Below are positions 21,768 to 29,294 of a DNA stretch of 29,294 bases, piece after piece; positions within the stretch are counted from its first letter, which is position 1, and every line of letters starts with the position of its first letter. This DNA comes from a virus. The translations under genes were made by a program, and so were the position numbers. Below the pieces are notes generated by a model. It did no database searches. It was not told the DNA's origin and saw only the letters and a program-made list of their open reading frames with translations. The DNA lies in IMG/VR virus record IMGVR_UViG_3300009034_000170, positions 1 through 29,294 of that record; one strand, given 5' to 3'.

Positions 21768-23201
21768 ATGGCTATTGGACAGAAATCTTATTTAGGAATT
21801 GGTAGAGAAAGTCTGTGGGGTACATTTGTAGCAATTCAGAAATGGATTAGATTTAGGTCGGAAACTTTTGTGCCTTCGATTGAGGAGTTAATGTCTGCTG
21901 CCTTAACTGCAAAAAGAGACGAACCTCCGAGTTATCAGGGTCTAAAATCCTTTGCGGGTGATATTGTTTCAGAGGTACATCCAGGAGAAGTCGGGTATAA
22001 CTTGAAGTCATTTTTTGGTACACCGTTATCAGCTCAACCCGACGTAGGTTCGGCACCAAATACCTGGGAGCATATCTTTACACCTATGAAATATAATAGA
22101 GATTCGGGTACAGCAGAAGCGACTACCGACGGCACAAAAATCGTTGATACTACAAAAGCATGGGCTGTAAATCAGCATAAGTTTAGATATGCTCACGTGA
22201 TAACCGGAAGCGGAGCAGGGAATTATGGTCTGATAACAGCTAATACTGCGACAGAATTGACGGTTGCAACCTCTCCCGCTGCAGCTTCGGGTGATACTTA
22301 TGAGATAATTGATGGACCCAGAGAGTGCATCGTGCCTCCGATGTCAATCCAAATTTCAAGAGATATTGACCAGGCGTTTCAGTTTGCAGGTTGTGCTAAT
22401 TCAATTTTGAATTTTTCTTTTGGAGTAGGAGAAAAAATTCTTGCTCTGACTTCTTCTTGGTTTGCGAAAAGTGTAACCTTAATAAACAACCCCGCCGTCC
22501 CCGTTCCTGATGTGGGTACTGGTTGGACTACGGGCAACCCTTTCTTTTGGAAAAATGGAGTATTCGGAATTTACAAGGAAGCGGGAACTGCCATAGCAGG
22601 AACTGATGGAACGAAAATTGTTACTGCGGAAACTTGGACAGTAGATGAACACAAGGGGGACTATGTTCACGTTCTTACTGGGAGTGGGAAAGGGGCATAC
22701 GTAAAAATCGCATCTAACACTGTAACTGATTTAATTGTTGCAACTTATCCAGCAGCTGCTCCTACCGATACCTATGAAATTCTGACTACCTATAATTTGG
22801 TTGAAACTGCTGGGATAGTTCTTGACAATGGATTAGCTCCGATTCCTTTGCAAAATAATTCAGACTTGATTGCAAAAATAGTTGGTGATGCTTTTAGGAC
22901 AGGGACTTTCTCACCGACTTTTGAGGTTGAAGACAAAGCACATTTTAATGAGTTTATGCTTGGAACTGAAAAGAGATGGTGTGTTTTCTTTGAAGGTGAT
23001 GCAATTGGTGCGGTAACTGACCCTGGGTATAAATATACAATGCTGTTTGAATTCCCTCAAGTCAGAATTACAGCTTATCCATATTCGATAGGTGGACCCG
23101 GAAGGCAGACCGTTGGAGCAACTTGCAAACTTAAATATAATTCAACAAAAGAACATTTTGCTCAAGTTACAATAAGAAATAAAGTTACATCTTACGCTTA
23201 G
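21768..23201 (+). CDS. Major tail tube protein with two inserted repeat domains
   Basis: A 477-aa protein after GGAGGTAAATT. The ends look like a tail tube core (IGQKSYLGIGRESLWGT and RFRSETFVPSIEE at the start; FSPTFEVEDKAHF, CKLKYNSTKEHFAQVTI at the end). Residues 114-182 and 273-340 are two copies of one about 68-residue domain, both with DGTKIV, TGSG, LxVAT and TYEI. The core is thus interrupted twice by related, probably surface-exposed domains. This explains the length, well above the usual 180-300 residues. The order downstream (chaperones, tape measure) supports the tube call. Confidence 0.8.
   Translation: MAIGQKSYLGIGRESLWGTFVAIQKWIRFRSETFVPSIEELMSAALTAKRDEPPSYQGLKSFAGDIVSEVHPGEVGYNLKSFFGTPLSAQPDVGSAPNTWEHIFTPMKYNRDSGTAEATTDGTKIVDTTKAWAVNQHKFRYAHVITGSGAGNYGLITANTATELTVATSPAAASGDTYEIIDGPRECIVPPMSIQISRDIDQAFQFAGCANSILNFSFGVGEKILALTSSWFAKSVTLINNPAVPVPDVGTGWTTGNPFFWKNGVFGIYKEAGTAIAGTDGTKIVTAETWTVDEHKGDYVHVLTGSGKGAYVKIASNTVTDLIVATYPAAAPTDTYEILTTYNLVETAGIVLDNGLAPIPLQNNSDLIAKIVGDAFRTGTFSPTFEVEDKAHFNEFMLGTEKRWCVFFEGDAIGAVTDPGYKYTMLFEFPQVRITAYPYSIGGPGRQTVGATCKLKYNSTKEHFAQVTIRNKVTSYA
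22107..22313 (+). repeat. Tail tube inserted domain, copy 1
   Basis: Encodes residues 114-182. Shared features with copy 2 are GTAxAxTDGTKIV, HVxTGSGxGxY, LxVATxPAAAxxDTYEI. Visible at the protein level. Confidence 0.85.
22584..22787 (+). repeat. Tail tube inserted domain, copy 2
   Basis: Encodes residues 273-340, related to copy 1 over its whole length with the same landmarks in the same order and spacing. Confidence 0.85.
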
Positions 23202-23247
23202 ATATAAATATATCTTTGTTATAAAGTTATAAATATATCACGAGGTA

Positions 23248-23299
23248 GAGAAGGATTGGCGAATAGAAGAAGCCTTCTATCTTTGTCAATCTTTCTTTT
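23248..23299 (+). terminator. Terminator after the tail tube gene
   Basis: A long, slightly interrupted hairpin: GAGAAG-GATTGGC pairs with GTCAATC-TTTCTT, and ATAGAAG (23263-23269) pairs with CTTCTAT (23274-23280) around AAGC. A T-rich tail follows. A 12-bp direct repeat (TATAAATATATC, at 23203 and 23228) lies just before it. Confidence 0.8.
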
Positions 23300-23314
23300 A
23301 TTTATGGAGGGTTT

Positions 23315-23611
23315 ATGAAAGTAAAATTTGATGGAAAGGAATTGGAAATTACTCGTTTTACACTTTTTGACTTTGGTCAATTAGAAGAGAAAGGGATTTC
23401 TATTCAGAAAATCAGAGAAACCAAAACACCTACTGCAAAAGATTTAATTGCAATTATAGGCTATGCTGTCAGAAAAGCCGATTCATCTTATAAGACAGAT
23501 GAAGATGTTGCAAAAAGAATTGATGTAAGTGAAGACAGCGAAATAATGACTAAAATGATTCAGGCTGTAATGCCAGGAGGTAAGTCGCAAGTCCCTTTTA
23601 CCAAAAAATAA
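23315..23611 (+). CDS. Tail assembly chaperone, short form (gpG-like)
   Basis: A 98-aa protein after GGAGG. It starts with a small beta unit (MKVKFDGKELEITRFTLFDF) and continues with helices. Position between tube and tape measure, size, and the slippery site near its end identify it as the short tail chaperone. It binds the tape measure protein during tail assembly and is normally absent from the virion. Confidence 0.82.
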   Translation: MKVKFDGKELEITRFTLFDFGQLEEKGISIQKIRETKTPTAKDLIAIIGYAVRKADSSYKTDEDVAKRIDVSEDSEIMTKMIQAVMPGGKSQVPFTKK

Positions 23612-23760
23612 TTGATAAATTTTCAATCGAATATCCAGGTTGGTCAAAGAGAGAAATTGAAAGTTTGTCTATTTTGGATTTGAATTATTATAGTAGATTG
23701 ATAGATGAAAGACATAGAAGGTTAGAAATGGAGTCGAAGAAATGGCAGCACCGATATTAG
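23315..23760 (+). CDS. Tail assembly chaperone, long form by -1 frameshift (gpGT-like)
   Basis: Translation join 23315-23599 and 23599-23760; 148 aa. The slippery heptamer CCCTTTT (23593-23599) has the canonical X XXY YYZ form, read CCT TTT in the zero frame, 12 bp before the short-form stop. After a -1 shift the frame runs YQKIIDKF, EYPGWSKREIESLS, LNYYSRLIDERHRRLEMES to TAG 23758-23760. The Leu-Tyr-rich helical tail is typical of the T part that recruits tube subunits. It overlaps the tape measure start by 19 bp. Confidence 0.8.
23593..23599 (+). promoter_or_regulatory. Programmed -1 ribosomal slippery site
   Basis: CCCTTTT in the correct register (C CCT TTT). An A6 run at 23603-23608 is in a poorer register (see rejected items). 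Confidence 0.8.
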
Positions 23761-25775
23761 AAATTCTATTAAAGGCTATAGATGAGGTAAGTAAACCACT
23801 CGATAAAGTCTCAAAGAAACTCAAAGATGCTGGAAAATCTTTTACCGATGTAGGTAAAAAGTTTACCATAGCAGGTGGAGCTATGACTGCTGTTATGGGT
23901 TTGATGATAAAAAGTTCAGTAGATTACGCTGTTAAACTTGACAAGATGTCAAAGGCATCTGGGGTTGCAACGGAAACTTTAGGCAGGTTTATCTATGCTG
24001 CTGAACAGGAACACGCCTCAGTTGATGCCATGAGTAAGGGATTAACTTTACTTGCTCGAAGTTTATTTGATGCCTCGAAAGGAATCGGTGAAGGGAAACT
24101 TGCTTTTGATGAACTTGGTTTTTCAATAACAGATGTTGAAGGAAATTTGAAACCTGTTGATGAAGCCTTTCTTGAACTCGTAGATAGATTTGGTGAAGTT
24201 ACTGATGAAAGTAAACTGACTGGAATGGCTATGAAGGTCTTTGGAAGGGCTGGAGTTGAACTCGTTCCATTTATGAGGTTAGGAAGAGAAGAAATTGAAA
24301 AACTTGGAGATGAAGCAGTTAAACTTGGAAAGATAATGAGTGCTGAAGACGTAAGGGCTTTCAAAGCTTTTGATGATGCAGTGGTAGCTATACAAGGAGG
24401 TATCAAGGGTCTGTTCCTTCAATTTTCTACCGCTTTAATCCCTTCCCTGAAGATTGTGGCAGAACTTGCGAAAGATTTTGTTATAAGTGCAATTGCTTGG
24501 TCAAAAGCTAATGAAGGAATTTTCAAAACTATGTCTAAAGTTGCTGTTGCGATCGCATTAGGGTTGACTGCTCTCGGAGGTTTGCTTTTAAGTATCGGAG
24601 TTTTTCTAAAACTCGGAGGGTTTCTTGTGGGTTCTCTTGCTGCTTTGGGTAAAGGTTTAGTTTTCTTTGCTTTAAAACTTGCTCTTCCTATTGCAGCCCT
24701 TGCCACTTTAGTCTTAATGGGTAAAGCTATAATTGATTCTTTTGATGTATTAAAGAAATCACTTTCAGACCTTCTCCAAAGTTTTGTTTCTTTTGGTGAC
24801 GCAGTGATTAAGATTTTTGAAGGTGTTTTTTATGCTTTAACTTTCAGACCAAAAAAAGCCTTTGAGACTATGAGTCAGGGGATTAGCATGGCAAAAACCG
24901 CTATGCTTGATGGTTTAATAGCAGTTGGAGAAGGTGCGGATGAAACCTTCGGAAATTTCAGGGATTTGACTTTTGGAACTTTTGAATCTGTAAGAGGGAA
25001 GTTTTCCGAAACGATGGATAGTCTTTTGGGAGAACTCGAAAAATTCCCAGAAGGAATTCCAGAAAGTTTGGAAGAAACAAGGAATTTACTAAATGAATTT
25101 TGGGATGAATTTAAGATTGGTTTTATAAGTTCTTTCATGACAGTTGAGAATTTTGGTAAAACAACTTTTACTTCTCTTTCAGGTGCTATGGCACAGACTT
25201 TTGCAGATTTTGGAAAAGGAGTCAAGGATTTTTCTGGTATATGGCAAGGATTTTTAGACTCAATGGGATTGAGTTTCTTCAAGAGTGTTTCAGAAATGAC
25301 TCTGTTATGGATTGCAGGGGATAAACAGAAGGCTGCCTCTACTTTGGCTTGGAAAACTTTAACCTTAGCCTATCAGGGGGCTGTTGCTGCTGGACACGCT
25401 GTAATCAGTGCTTTTCAAACTATGCCTTGGTTTGTTGCAATTCCTGCTGCTGCTGGAATAGCTTCTTCCGTGAAAGGCATTATAGAAAGTTTTGAGTTTG
25501 GTGGTATAGTTCCGGGTCCCGAAGGTCAACCGAGATTGGCGGTAGTTCATGGCGGAGAAGAGTTTAGAACCCCAGCACAACAGAGAATGGCAGAAGGAAT
25601 TCCGAGAGAAATTATCATTGAAAGTATAAATATTCAATTTCCCGAAGTAACAACTTTTCAGGATTGGATAGAAGCTGACCCTTCTCTGATAAAAGAAGTA
25701 ACTGAAAGAAAATTACTTGAATCCTTTAAACTTTTAGCTGAAGAAGGAAAAATGGAAGAGGTTGTAAAAGTATAA
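23742..25775 (+). CDS. Tape measure protein
   Basis: A 677-aa protein, the longest of the tail module. GGAG lies upstream of ATG 23742. The N terminus has the helical tape measure pattern (VSKPLDKVSKKLKDAGKSF), then DVGKKFTIAGGAMTAVM. Long helices and several hydrophobic stretches follow (VAIALGLTALGGLLLSIGVF; LPIAALATLVLMG), fitting a role in membrane passage. The Gly-rich C-terminal part has FEFGGIVPGPEGQPRLAVVHGGE, a signature seen at the ends of many tape measure proteins. It sets tail length and is ejected ahead of DNA. The length implies a tail of about 100 nm at 1.5 Å per residue, an estimate from the family. Confidence 0.9.
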   Translation: MAAPILEILLKAIDEVSKPLDKVSKKLKDAGKSFTDVGKKFTIAGGAMTAVMGLMIKSSVDYAVKLDKMSKASGVATETLGRFIYAAEQEHASVDAMSKGLTLLARSLFDASKGIGEGKLAFDELGFSITDVEGNLKPVDEAFLELVDRFGEVTDESKLTGMAMKVFGRAGVELVPFMRLGREEIEKLGDEAVKLGKIMSAEDVRAFKAFDDAVVAIQGGIKGLFLQFSTALIPSLKIVAELAKDFVISAIAWSKANEGIFKTMSKVAVAIALGLTALGGLLLSIGVFLKLGGFLVGSLAALGKGLVFFALKLALPIAALATLVLMGKAIIDSFDVLKKSLSDLLQSFVSFGDAVIKIFEGVFYALTFRPKKAFETMSQGISMAKTAMLDGLIAVGEGADETFGNFRDLTFGTFESVRGKFSETMDSLLGELEKFPEGIPESLEETRNLLNEFWDEFKIGFISSFMTVENFGKTTFTSLSGAMAQTFADFGKGVKDFSGIWQGFLDSMGLSFFKSVSEMTLLWIAGDKQKAASTLAWKTLTLAYQGAVAAGHAVISAFQTMPWFVAIPAAAGIASSVKGIIESFEFGGIVPGPEGQPRLAVVHGGEEFRTPAQQRMAEGIPREIIIESINIQFPEVTTFQDWIEADPSLIKEVTERKLLESFKLLAEEGKMEEVVKV

Positions 25776-26143
25776 TGTCAGTAATGAAATTGGTTGAAGT
25801 TGCGGTAAAGACTTTGACGTTTGACCCCGATATGGGTTATAGTTTCCCTGATATATTAGAGGCTAAACATCATAGAACTAAAAGTGGTAAATTGTTTTCA
25901 TTCAAGTTTTATCACAAAAGAAAATGGTCTGTTCCTATATCTTGGTTCGATTCGACAGATGCTACTTCAATTTATACTTGGTGGACTGCTTTGACACAGT
26001 TAGAATTTTATCCTGATTTGGTTAATGCTCCTGCTACAAAATATAATGTAAGATTAGTCAATAGGATTAGACCTTTGAATAAATTTATCGGTCCAAACTT
26101 TGAGACTAAATTTCAAGGTAAATTAGAGATAGAGGAAATATAA
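25775..26143 (+). CDS. Putative distal tail protein
   Basis: A 122-aa protein. ATG 25775 overlaps the tape measure TAA (TAATG). It is aromatic-rich (KLFSFKFYHKRKWSVPISWF, STDATSIYTWWTAL, LEFYPDL) and ends with KFQGKLEIEEI, a beta-sandwich-like layout that matches small distal tail proteins or minor tail adaptors. The position between tape measure and hub-like gene is the usual Dit slot, though Dit proteins are usually longer. The next gene overlaps by 1 bp. Confidence 0.55.
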   Translation: MSVMKLVEVAVKTLTFDPDMGYSFPDILEAKHHRTKSGKLFSFKFYHKRKWSVPISWFDSTDATSIYTWWTALTQLEFYPDLVNAPATKYNVRLVNRIRPLNKFIGPNFETKFQGKLEIEEI

Positions 26144-27369
26144 TGCAAACTATTCCAGCAGGATTACAGACAGAATTTGAAAAGCAGAAATCTCTTCCTG
26201 AAAGAAAGTTTGAATACAAGACTGTAGACAAATCTGATTACGTAGAGACCTGGGCTTCTATTTCAAGAAGGGCTGACAAGGTTACTTCGGGAAATGTTTC
26301 TTTAGCGGTGCAGAACTCAGATAAGTCCTGGAATGATATTTTGGCTAACCCGCAGAATCACTTGTTAGGTGTGGGTGAAATTAAGATTGGTTATACTGCT
26401 ATAGCATTTATGACCTTGTTCAAAGGCAAATTAGAGAAACCTGATTTTAAATCAAAAGAGGCAGTCGGTCTTGTTTTCAGAGATAGAATTTCCTATTTCA
26501 CAAAGAAAAGGGTTGGTTCTTCCCAAAGTCCTGCTGATTACTATTCAGCTTCTTCTTATACAGTATTCGGTGATTCGGATTGGTCTTCGGGAAGGAATCC
26601 TGCTCACTTGCTCTGGCACTTATTAACTTTCTGGGGTGGATTAGATAATACCGAAAGTGCTGCTAATACTGATATAGACTGGGATAAATTCGTAACATAC
26701 AGAATATTAATGGATTCACAGGCATATAAAATTCAGGCACAATTTAAAGGTGATGTTTTAGAATCTCTACTTAGATTATTTAATGAGATAACTTTATCAA
26801 CAGTTTTTTCAGAAGCAGACGGAAAAGTAGTTTGTAAATTTTGGCTTGGTCAAGATACAGCAGATGTTCAAAGTTATAATAACACAAAGTGGAAAGACTT
26901 ACCGACAGACAAAACCGATAGATTAAAAATTATCAATAAATATATAGTTTATTATGGTTATAATCCTGGGGCGGATACTTTCGCAGGTTCAATTACAAGG
27001 CAAGATGCCACTTCACAATCTAATTATGGTTTGTTTGATGAAACTTTTGAAGGGAAAAAAATTTGGCATTATGGTTCTGCCTCTGCTATTAATTTTGCAG
27101 AAAGAGTTTTAGATGATACAAAAGACCCGATTGAAGAAGTTGAATTTACAAGTTATCTTTTAGCATATAGACAGCAGTTATGGGATGCTTTAAAATTAAC
27201 CGAAACTTTCTATGGCTGGTCAGACCAGGGATTCAGAATTGAAAACTTGAATTATAATATCAATGATGGTACGATAAGAATTTTTGGTAGGCTTACTGGC
27301 TTGTATCATTTCTTAATTTTAGATGATACAACTTTTGGGAAACTTGATGATTTTAATGTTTTAGCTTGA
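26143..27369 (+). CDS. Putative tail hub or tip protein
   Basis: A 408-aa protein after GAGG. It starts IPAGLQTEFEKQKSLPERKFEYKT and has beta-rich segments such as GNVSLAVQNSDKSWNDI and GEIKIGYTAIAFMTLFKGKL, a pattern of phage hub-like proteins that first define a ring domain and then a knob (KIINKYIVYYGYN). Position after the tape measure and Dit-like gene supports the tail tip. No peptidase or lysozyme motif was seen. Confidence 0.55.
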   Translation: MQTIPAGLQTEFEKQKSLPERKFEYKTVDKSDYVETWASISRRADKVTSGNVSLAVQNSDKSWNDILANPQNHLLGVGEIKIGYTAIAFMTLFKGKLEKPDFKSKEAVGLVFRDRISYFTKKRVGSSQSPADYYSASSYTVFGDSDWSSGRNPAHLLWHLLTFWGGLDNTESAANTDIDWDKFVTYRILMDSQAYKIQAQFKGDVLESLLRLFNEITLSTVFSEADGKVVCKFWLGQDTADVQSYNNTKWKDLPTDKTDRLKIINKYIVYYGYNPGADTFAGSITRQDATSQSNYGLFDETFEGKKIWHYGSASAINFAERVLDDTKDPIEEVEFTSYLLAYRQQLWDALKLTETFYGWSDQGFRIENLNYNINDGTIRIFGRLTGLYHFLILDDTTFGKLDDFNVLA

Positions 27370-27378
27370 GGAGGTTCT

Positions 27379-27630
27379 ATGGTTTGGGAAGGACAGAAAT
27401 TGAGAGAGATTGAATGTTCAAAATGTGGTAGAAAAGAAAATGAAAAAATTTTCGGAGTTGGATTTCCTGGATGGTGCAGACTCTCAGAAATTACAGATAA
27501 AAAAATTGTAAAAGGAATGATGATGATTGGTGGTAAAACTCAAGAAGTTTCGCAAGAGATTCAGGTCAATCCTGAATTGTGTCCCGAATGTATGAAAAAA
27601 CTTTGTAATTGGTTAAGGGAGAAAAAATAA
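27379..27630 (+). CDS. Zinc-ribbon protein, 83 aa
   Basis: After GAGGAGG. CSKC (13-16) and CPEC (68-71) form a two-CxxC zinc ribbon, with WCRLSEI and GGKTQEV between. It overlaps the next gene by one base. Small zinc-ribbon proteins occur in tail-tip regions of many phages without known function. Confidence 0.65.
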   Translation: MVWEGQKLREIECSKCGRKENEKIFGVGFPGWCRLSEITDKKIVKGMMMIGGKTQEVSQEIQVNPELCPECMKKLCNWLREKK

Positions 27631-28751
27631 TGGCTTGGCAAACGATAGCTTTATTTGCGTACAAGGAAGTTCTGGCTTCTACAAAGATGAATCAAATTAG
27701 AACTAATTTGAATTATTTTAAGTCAGATGTGGCAGTTCCTACTGGTAATTGGGGTCCAACAGGGGCTTGGGTGCCCACTGGCAACTGGGGTCCAACGGGA
27801 GCTTGGACTTTCACTCCTGGGAGTGCGATTACCCCTTTAACGATTGACCAAAATTATAATGCAAAAGGACTTTATATTGATAGTGAGAGTATTGGAACTT
27901 ATGGTTTGATAGTAGAAGGTCAATGGGGTATACATGTTGAACAAATTCCTCAATCTGGAAGAGCATTAAATATTTACAGAAATGTAAATGCTGCGGGAAC
28001 GGAGGCTTTGGTAAAATTCGCAGAAGATCACCCTTCAGGGACTCAAAATGTTCTTGAAATTCAAAATGATGGAACTGGGAATGGGATAAGAGTCGACCAA
28101 ATTGGAGCTGCGTTTGGATTAGATGTTGTTTCTAATTATGTAGGAGCTCTTGACCATATTGCAAGATTTTTTCATGATGGGAATTCAACAAATGCAAGTG
28201 GGATATACATTTGGAATGGAACAGATGATAATTCTGGGACTAATTATCATATAACTTTTGGGGATGGTAACGGAACTTATGTTGGTTCAATTCATTCTTC
28301 GGGTGGAACGGTTACTTATGAAGGCTTTACAGGAGGGCATCCTTCTTCAACTAAAAATAACAAAGAATATCCCTATGGAACTGTAATGATTTTATATAAA
28401 GTAGAACCAAACCCATTAAAAAAACATTTCAGACAGCCTAAATATATACTTGAACCATCTAAAAAAGAATTTGATAAAAAGGCATTCGGTATATATGCGG
28501 GTAGAAATGAACATAAAAAAAATGAACATTCAATATATGCACTTGGTGATGGGCATATTTTAGTTGATAAAGAAGGTGGCAATATTGAAAAAGGAGATTA
28601 CCTTACTACTTCAAATAAAGAAGGATATGCTATGAAACAGAACGATGATATTTTACATAATTATACCATAGCGAAATCCTCGGAAGATGTAGATTGGAAG
28701 AAGGAAAAGAAAAATACAAAATTAGTTGCCTGTACATATCATGTAAGTTAG
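27630..28751 (+). CDS. Tail fibre with repeat shaft and chaperone-like C-terminal domain
   Basis: A 373-aa protein. ATG 27630 is chosen (AAGGGA upstream, overlap TAATG); a TTG at 27609 is in frame but less likely. Residues about 35-60 carry two copies of PTGNWGPTGAW, which recall collagen- or fibre-like linkers. The middle is a beta-helix-like shaft (GLYIDSESIGTYGLIVEGQW). The C-terminal 60 residues (ALGDGHILVDK, GDYLTTSNKEGYAMKQNDD, NYTIAKSSE, ACTYHVS) resemble the C-terminal module of fibres that may act as an intramolecular chaperone/protease. A role in receptor binding is inferred. Genes of this type often decide host range. Confidence 0.7.
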   Translation: MAWQTIALFAYKEVLASTKMNQIRTNLNYFKSDVAVPTGNWGPTGAWVPTGNWGPTGAWTFTPGSAITPLTIDQNYNAKGLYIDSESIGTYGLIVEGQWGIHVEQIPQSGRALNIYRNVNAAGTEALVKFAEDHPSGTQNVLEIQNDGTGNGIRVDQIGAAFGLDVVSNYVGALDHIARFFHDGNSTNASGIYIWNGTDDNSGTNYHITFGDGNGTYVGSIHSSGGTVTYEGFTGGHPSSTKNNKEYPYGTVMILYKVEPNPLKKHFRQPKYILEPSKKEFDKKAFGIYAGRNEHKKNEHSIYALGDGHILVDKEGGNIEKGDYLTTSNKEGYAMKQNDDILHNYTIAKSSEDVDWKKEKKNTKLVACTYHVS

Positions 28752-28759
28752 GAGGTTTT

Positions 28760-28954
28760 ATGCCAATTCAAGTTGAAACAGTTCCAGAAAGAAAATTATT
28801 CAGGGTAAGCAAAGGTGGAGATTTATCTGCTGGAAAAAATATCAAAGTTTTAGTAGATGATGTAGTCTATGAAAATCTTGAATTTACAGTTCCCGAAGGT
28901 AAGACAGCCCATATTAGAATTGATATTACGGGAAGTCTGTCGGACAGCCAATAA
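28760..28954 (+). CDS. Small beta protein, 64 aa
   Basis: ATG 28760 follows AGGAGGT; a longer frame from 28694 lies in the fibre gene. It reads IQVETVPERKLFRVSKGG, then KVLVDDVVYENLEFTVPEGK and AHIRIDITGS, a compact beta domain. Its TAA overlaps the next ATG. Unknown function; small beta proteins between fibre and holin genes often decorate fibres. Confidence 0.65.
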   Translation: MPIQVETVPERKLFRVSKGGDLSAGKNIKVLVDDVVYENLEFTVPEGKTAHIRIDITGSLSDSQ

Positions 28955-29187
28955 TGGAAAGTTTTATTCCTATTCTAAAATATTATGGAATCCCGGGGGT
29001 TTGTTTGGCAGGAGTTATCATTGCTTGGTTTAAGATGAAAGACAAGGTTGACAAGACTGATTGTAGTAGAAGCAAGAAAGAATTTTATGAAGAAAATAAA
29101 AAAAATGCTGTATTGTTTGAAGGCATACAGAAGGATTTAAAATATATTGTCAAACAGTTAGATTCAATGAATGGAGTGAAAAGATGA
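28954..29187 (+). CDS. Holin-like small membrane protein
   Basis: A 77-aa protein. One transmembrane helix (YYGIPGVCLAGVIIAWF, residues 10-26), then a charged, coiled-coil-like tail (DCSRSKKEFYEENKKNAV). The pattern and the position after the fibre genes are those of XhlA-type hemolysin/holin proteins that help release the endolysin. No lysin is visible in the window. Overlaps the next ORF by 4 bp. Confidence 0.5.
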   Translation: MESFIPILKYYGIPGVCLAGVIIAWFKMKDKVDKTDCSRSKKEFYEENKKNAVLFEGIQKDLKYIVKQLDSMNGVKR

Positions 29188-29294
29188 ACTTAAAATCCGT
29201 TGGTTTTCCAAAAGGTAGAGAGCCAGAAAAAGAGAAAGAAATTCCGAAGGTAAATCCAAACGATAGATATGATTTGATGATTCGTAAATGGTCT
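29184..29294 (+). CDS. Start of the next gene (partial)
   Basis: ATG 29184 overlaps the upstream TGA. Thirty-seven codons are visible before the window ends: basic and acidic residues (KGREPEKEKEIPKV), then NDRYDLMIRKW. A lysis or tail gene would be expected here, but nothing identifies it. Confidence 0.5.
   Translation, partial: MNLKSVGFPKGREPEKEKEIPKVNPNDRYDLMIRKWS

Noticed and set aside
23203-23239. 12-bp direct repeat TATAAATATATC (two copies) as a promoter or iteron
   Set aside because: No -35 box, only two copies, and AT-rich sequence makes chance likely.
23603-23608. A6 run as an alternative frameshift site in the tail chaperone
   Set aside because: In the zero frame the heptamer would be C AAA AAA, which does not allow full re-pairing at the P site, while CCCTTTT ten bases upstream is canonical.
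23993-25282. Several minus-strand open frames opposite the tape measure gene
   Set aside because: Low-complexity Ser/Pro/Lys products that mirror the helical composition of the tape measure gene; no ribosome sites of the quality used elsewhere.
1-29294. tRNA genes, CRISPR arrays, insertion sequences, integrase, replication origin
   Set aside because: No cloverleaf with anticodon arm, no regularly spaced repeats, no transposase or integrase motifs, and no iteron cluster were found by eye.

Overview
This window is a contiguous stretch of an AT-rich tailed-phage (or prophage) genome, with every supported gene on the + strand. The gene order (terminase, portal, protease/scaffold, capsid, connectors, tail tube, tape measure, hub, fibre) is that of a long-tailed, non-contractile (siphovirus-like) phage. 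No sheath gene was recognised. The ribosome sites (GGAGG) and the two promoters (TTGACA, 17 bp, TATAAG/C) imply a bacterial host with an ordinary sigma-70 system. The host cannot be named. Several virion-cluster proteins begin with Sec signal peptides, which fits a host with an outer compartment but is not decisive.

Layout. 1-3394 is an accessory region: the end of an MT-A70 type adenine methyltransferase, a short C5-cytosine methyltransferase, and a chain of very small, often Cys-rich genes, many overlapping by ATGA. Direct repeats flank two of these genes, and one is split by a frameshift. 3395-5869 is the packaging region: a strong promoter whose start point falls on the ATG of a putative small terminase (leaderless), an AT-rich gap with tiny ORFs, then the large terminase. 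5872-12342 holds a portal/MuF fusion followed by the most unusual part of the window: a 781-aa protein with a nucleotidyltransferase-like motif and an ATP-dependent DNA ligase core, a zinc-knuckle protein, a tiny membrane protein, and a 545-aa protein with two HxDxR motifs resembling the LigD 3'-phosphoesterase. Together they look like a split, rearranged LigD-type end-processing and ligation set placed within the head operon.

12343-15480 starts with a second copy of the same promoter, then a leader ending in a long hairpin with a T-run, then a protease-scaffold fusion, a signal-peptide protein in the decoration-protein position, the HK97-fold capsid protein and a perfect terminator. 15501-19761 is a cassette of secreted-looking fibre or adhesin-like proteins (C1q-like and LamG-like folds, a BppU-like domain), inserted between the capsid and the head-tail connectors. 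20034-23201 encodes connectors, tail terminator and tail tube (with two copies of an inserted domain). 23315-29294 encodes the tail chaperones with a -1 frameshift site, tape measure, tail tip, a zinc ribbon, a fibre with a chaperone-like C terminus, a holin-like protein and the start of one more gene.

All function calls come from reading motifs by eye. No database search was run.
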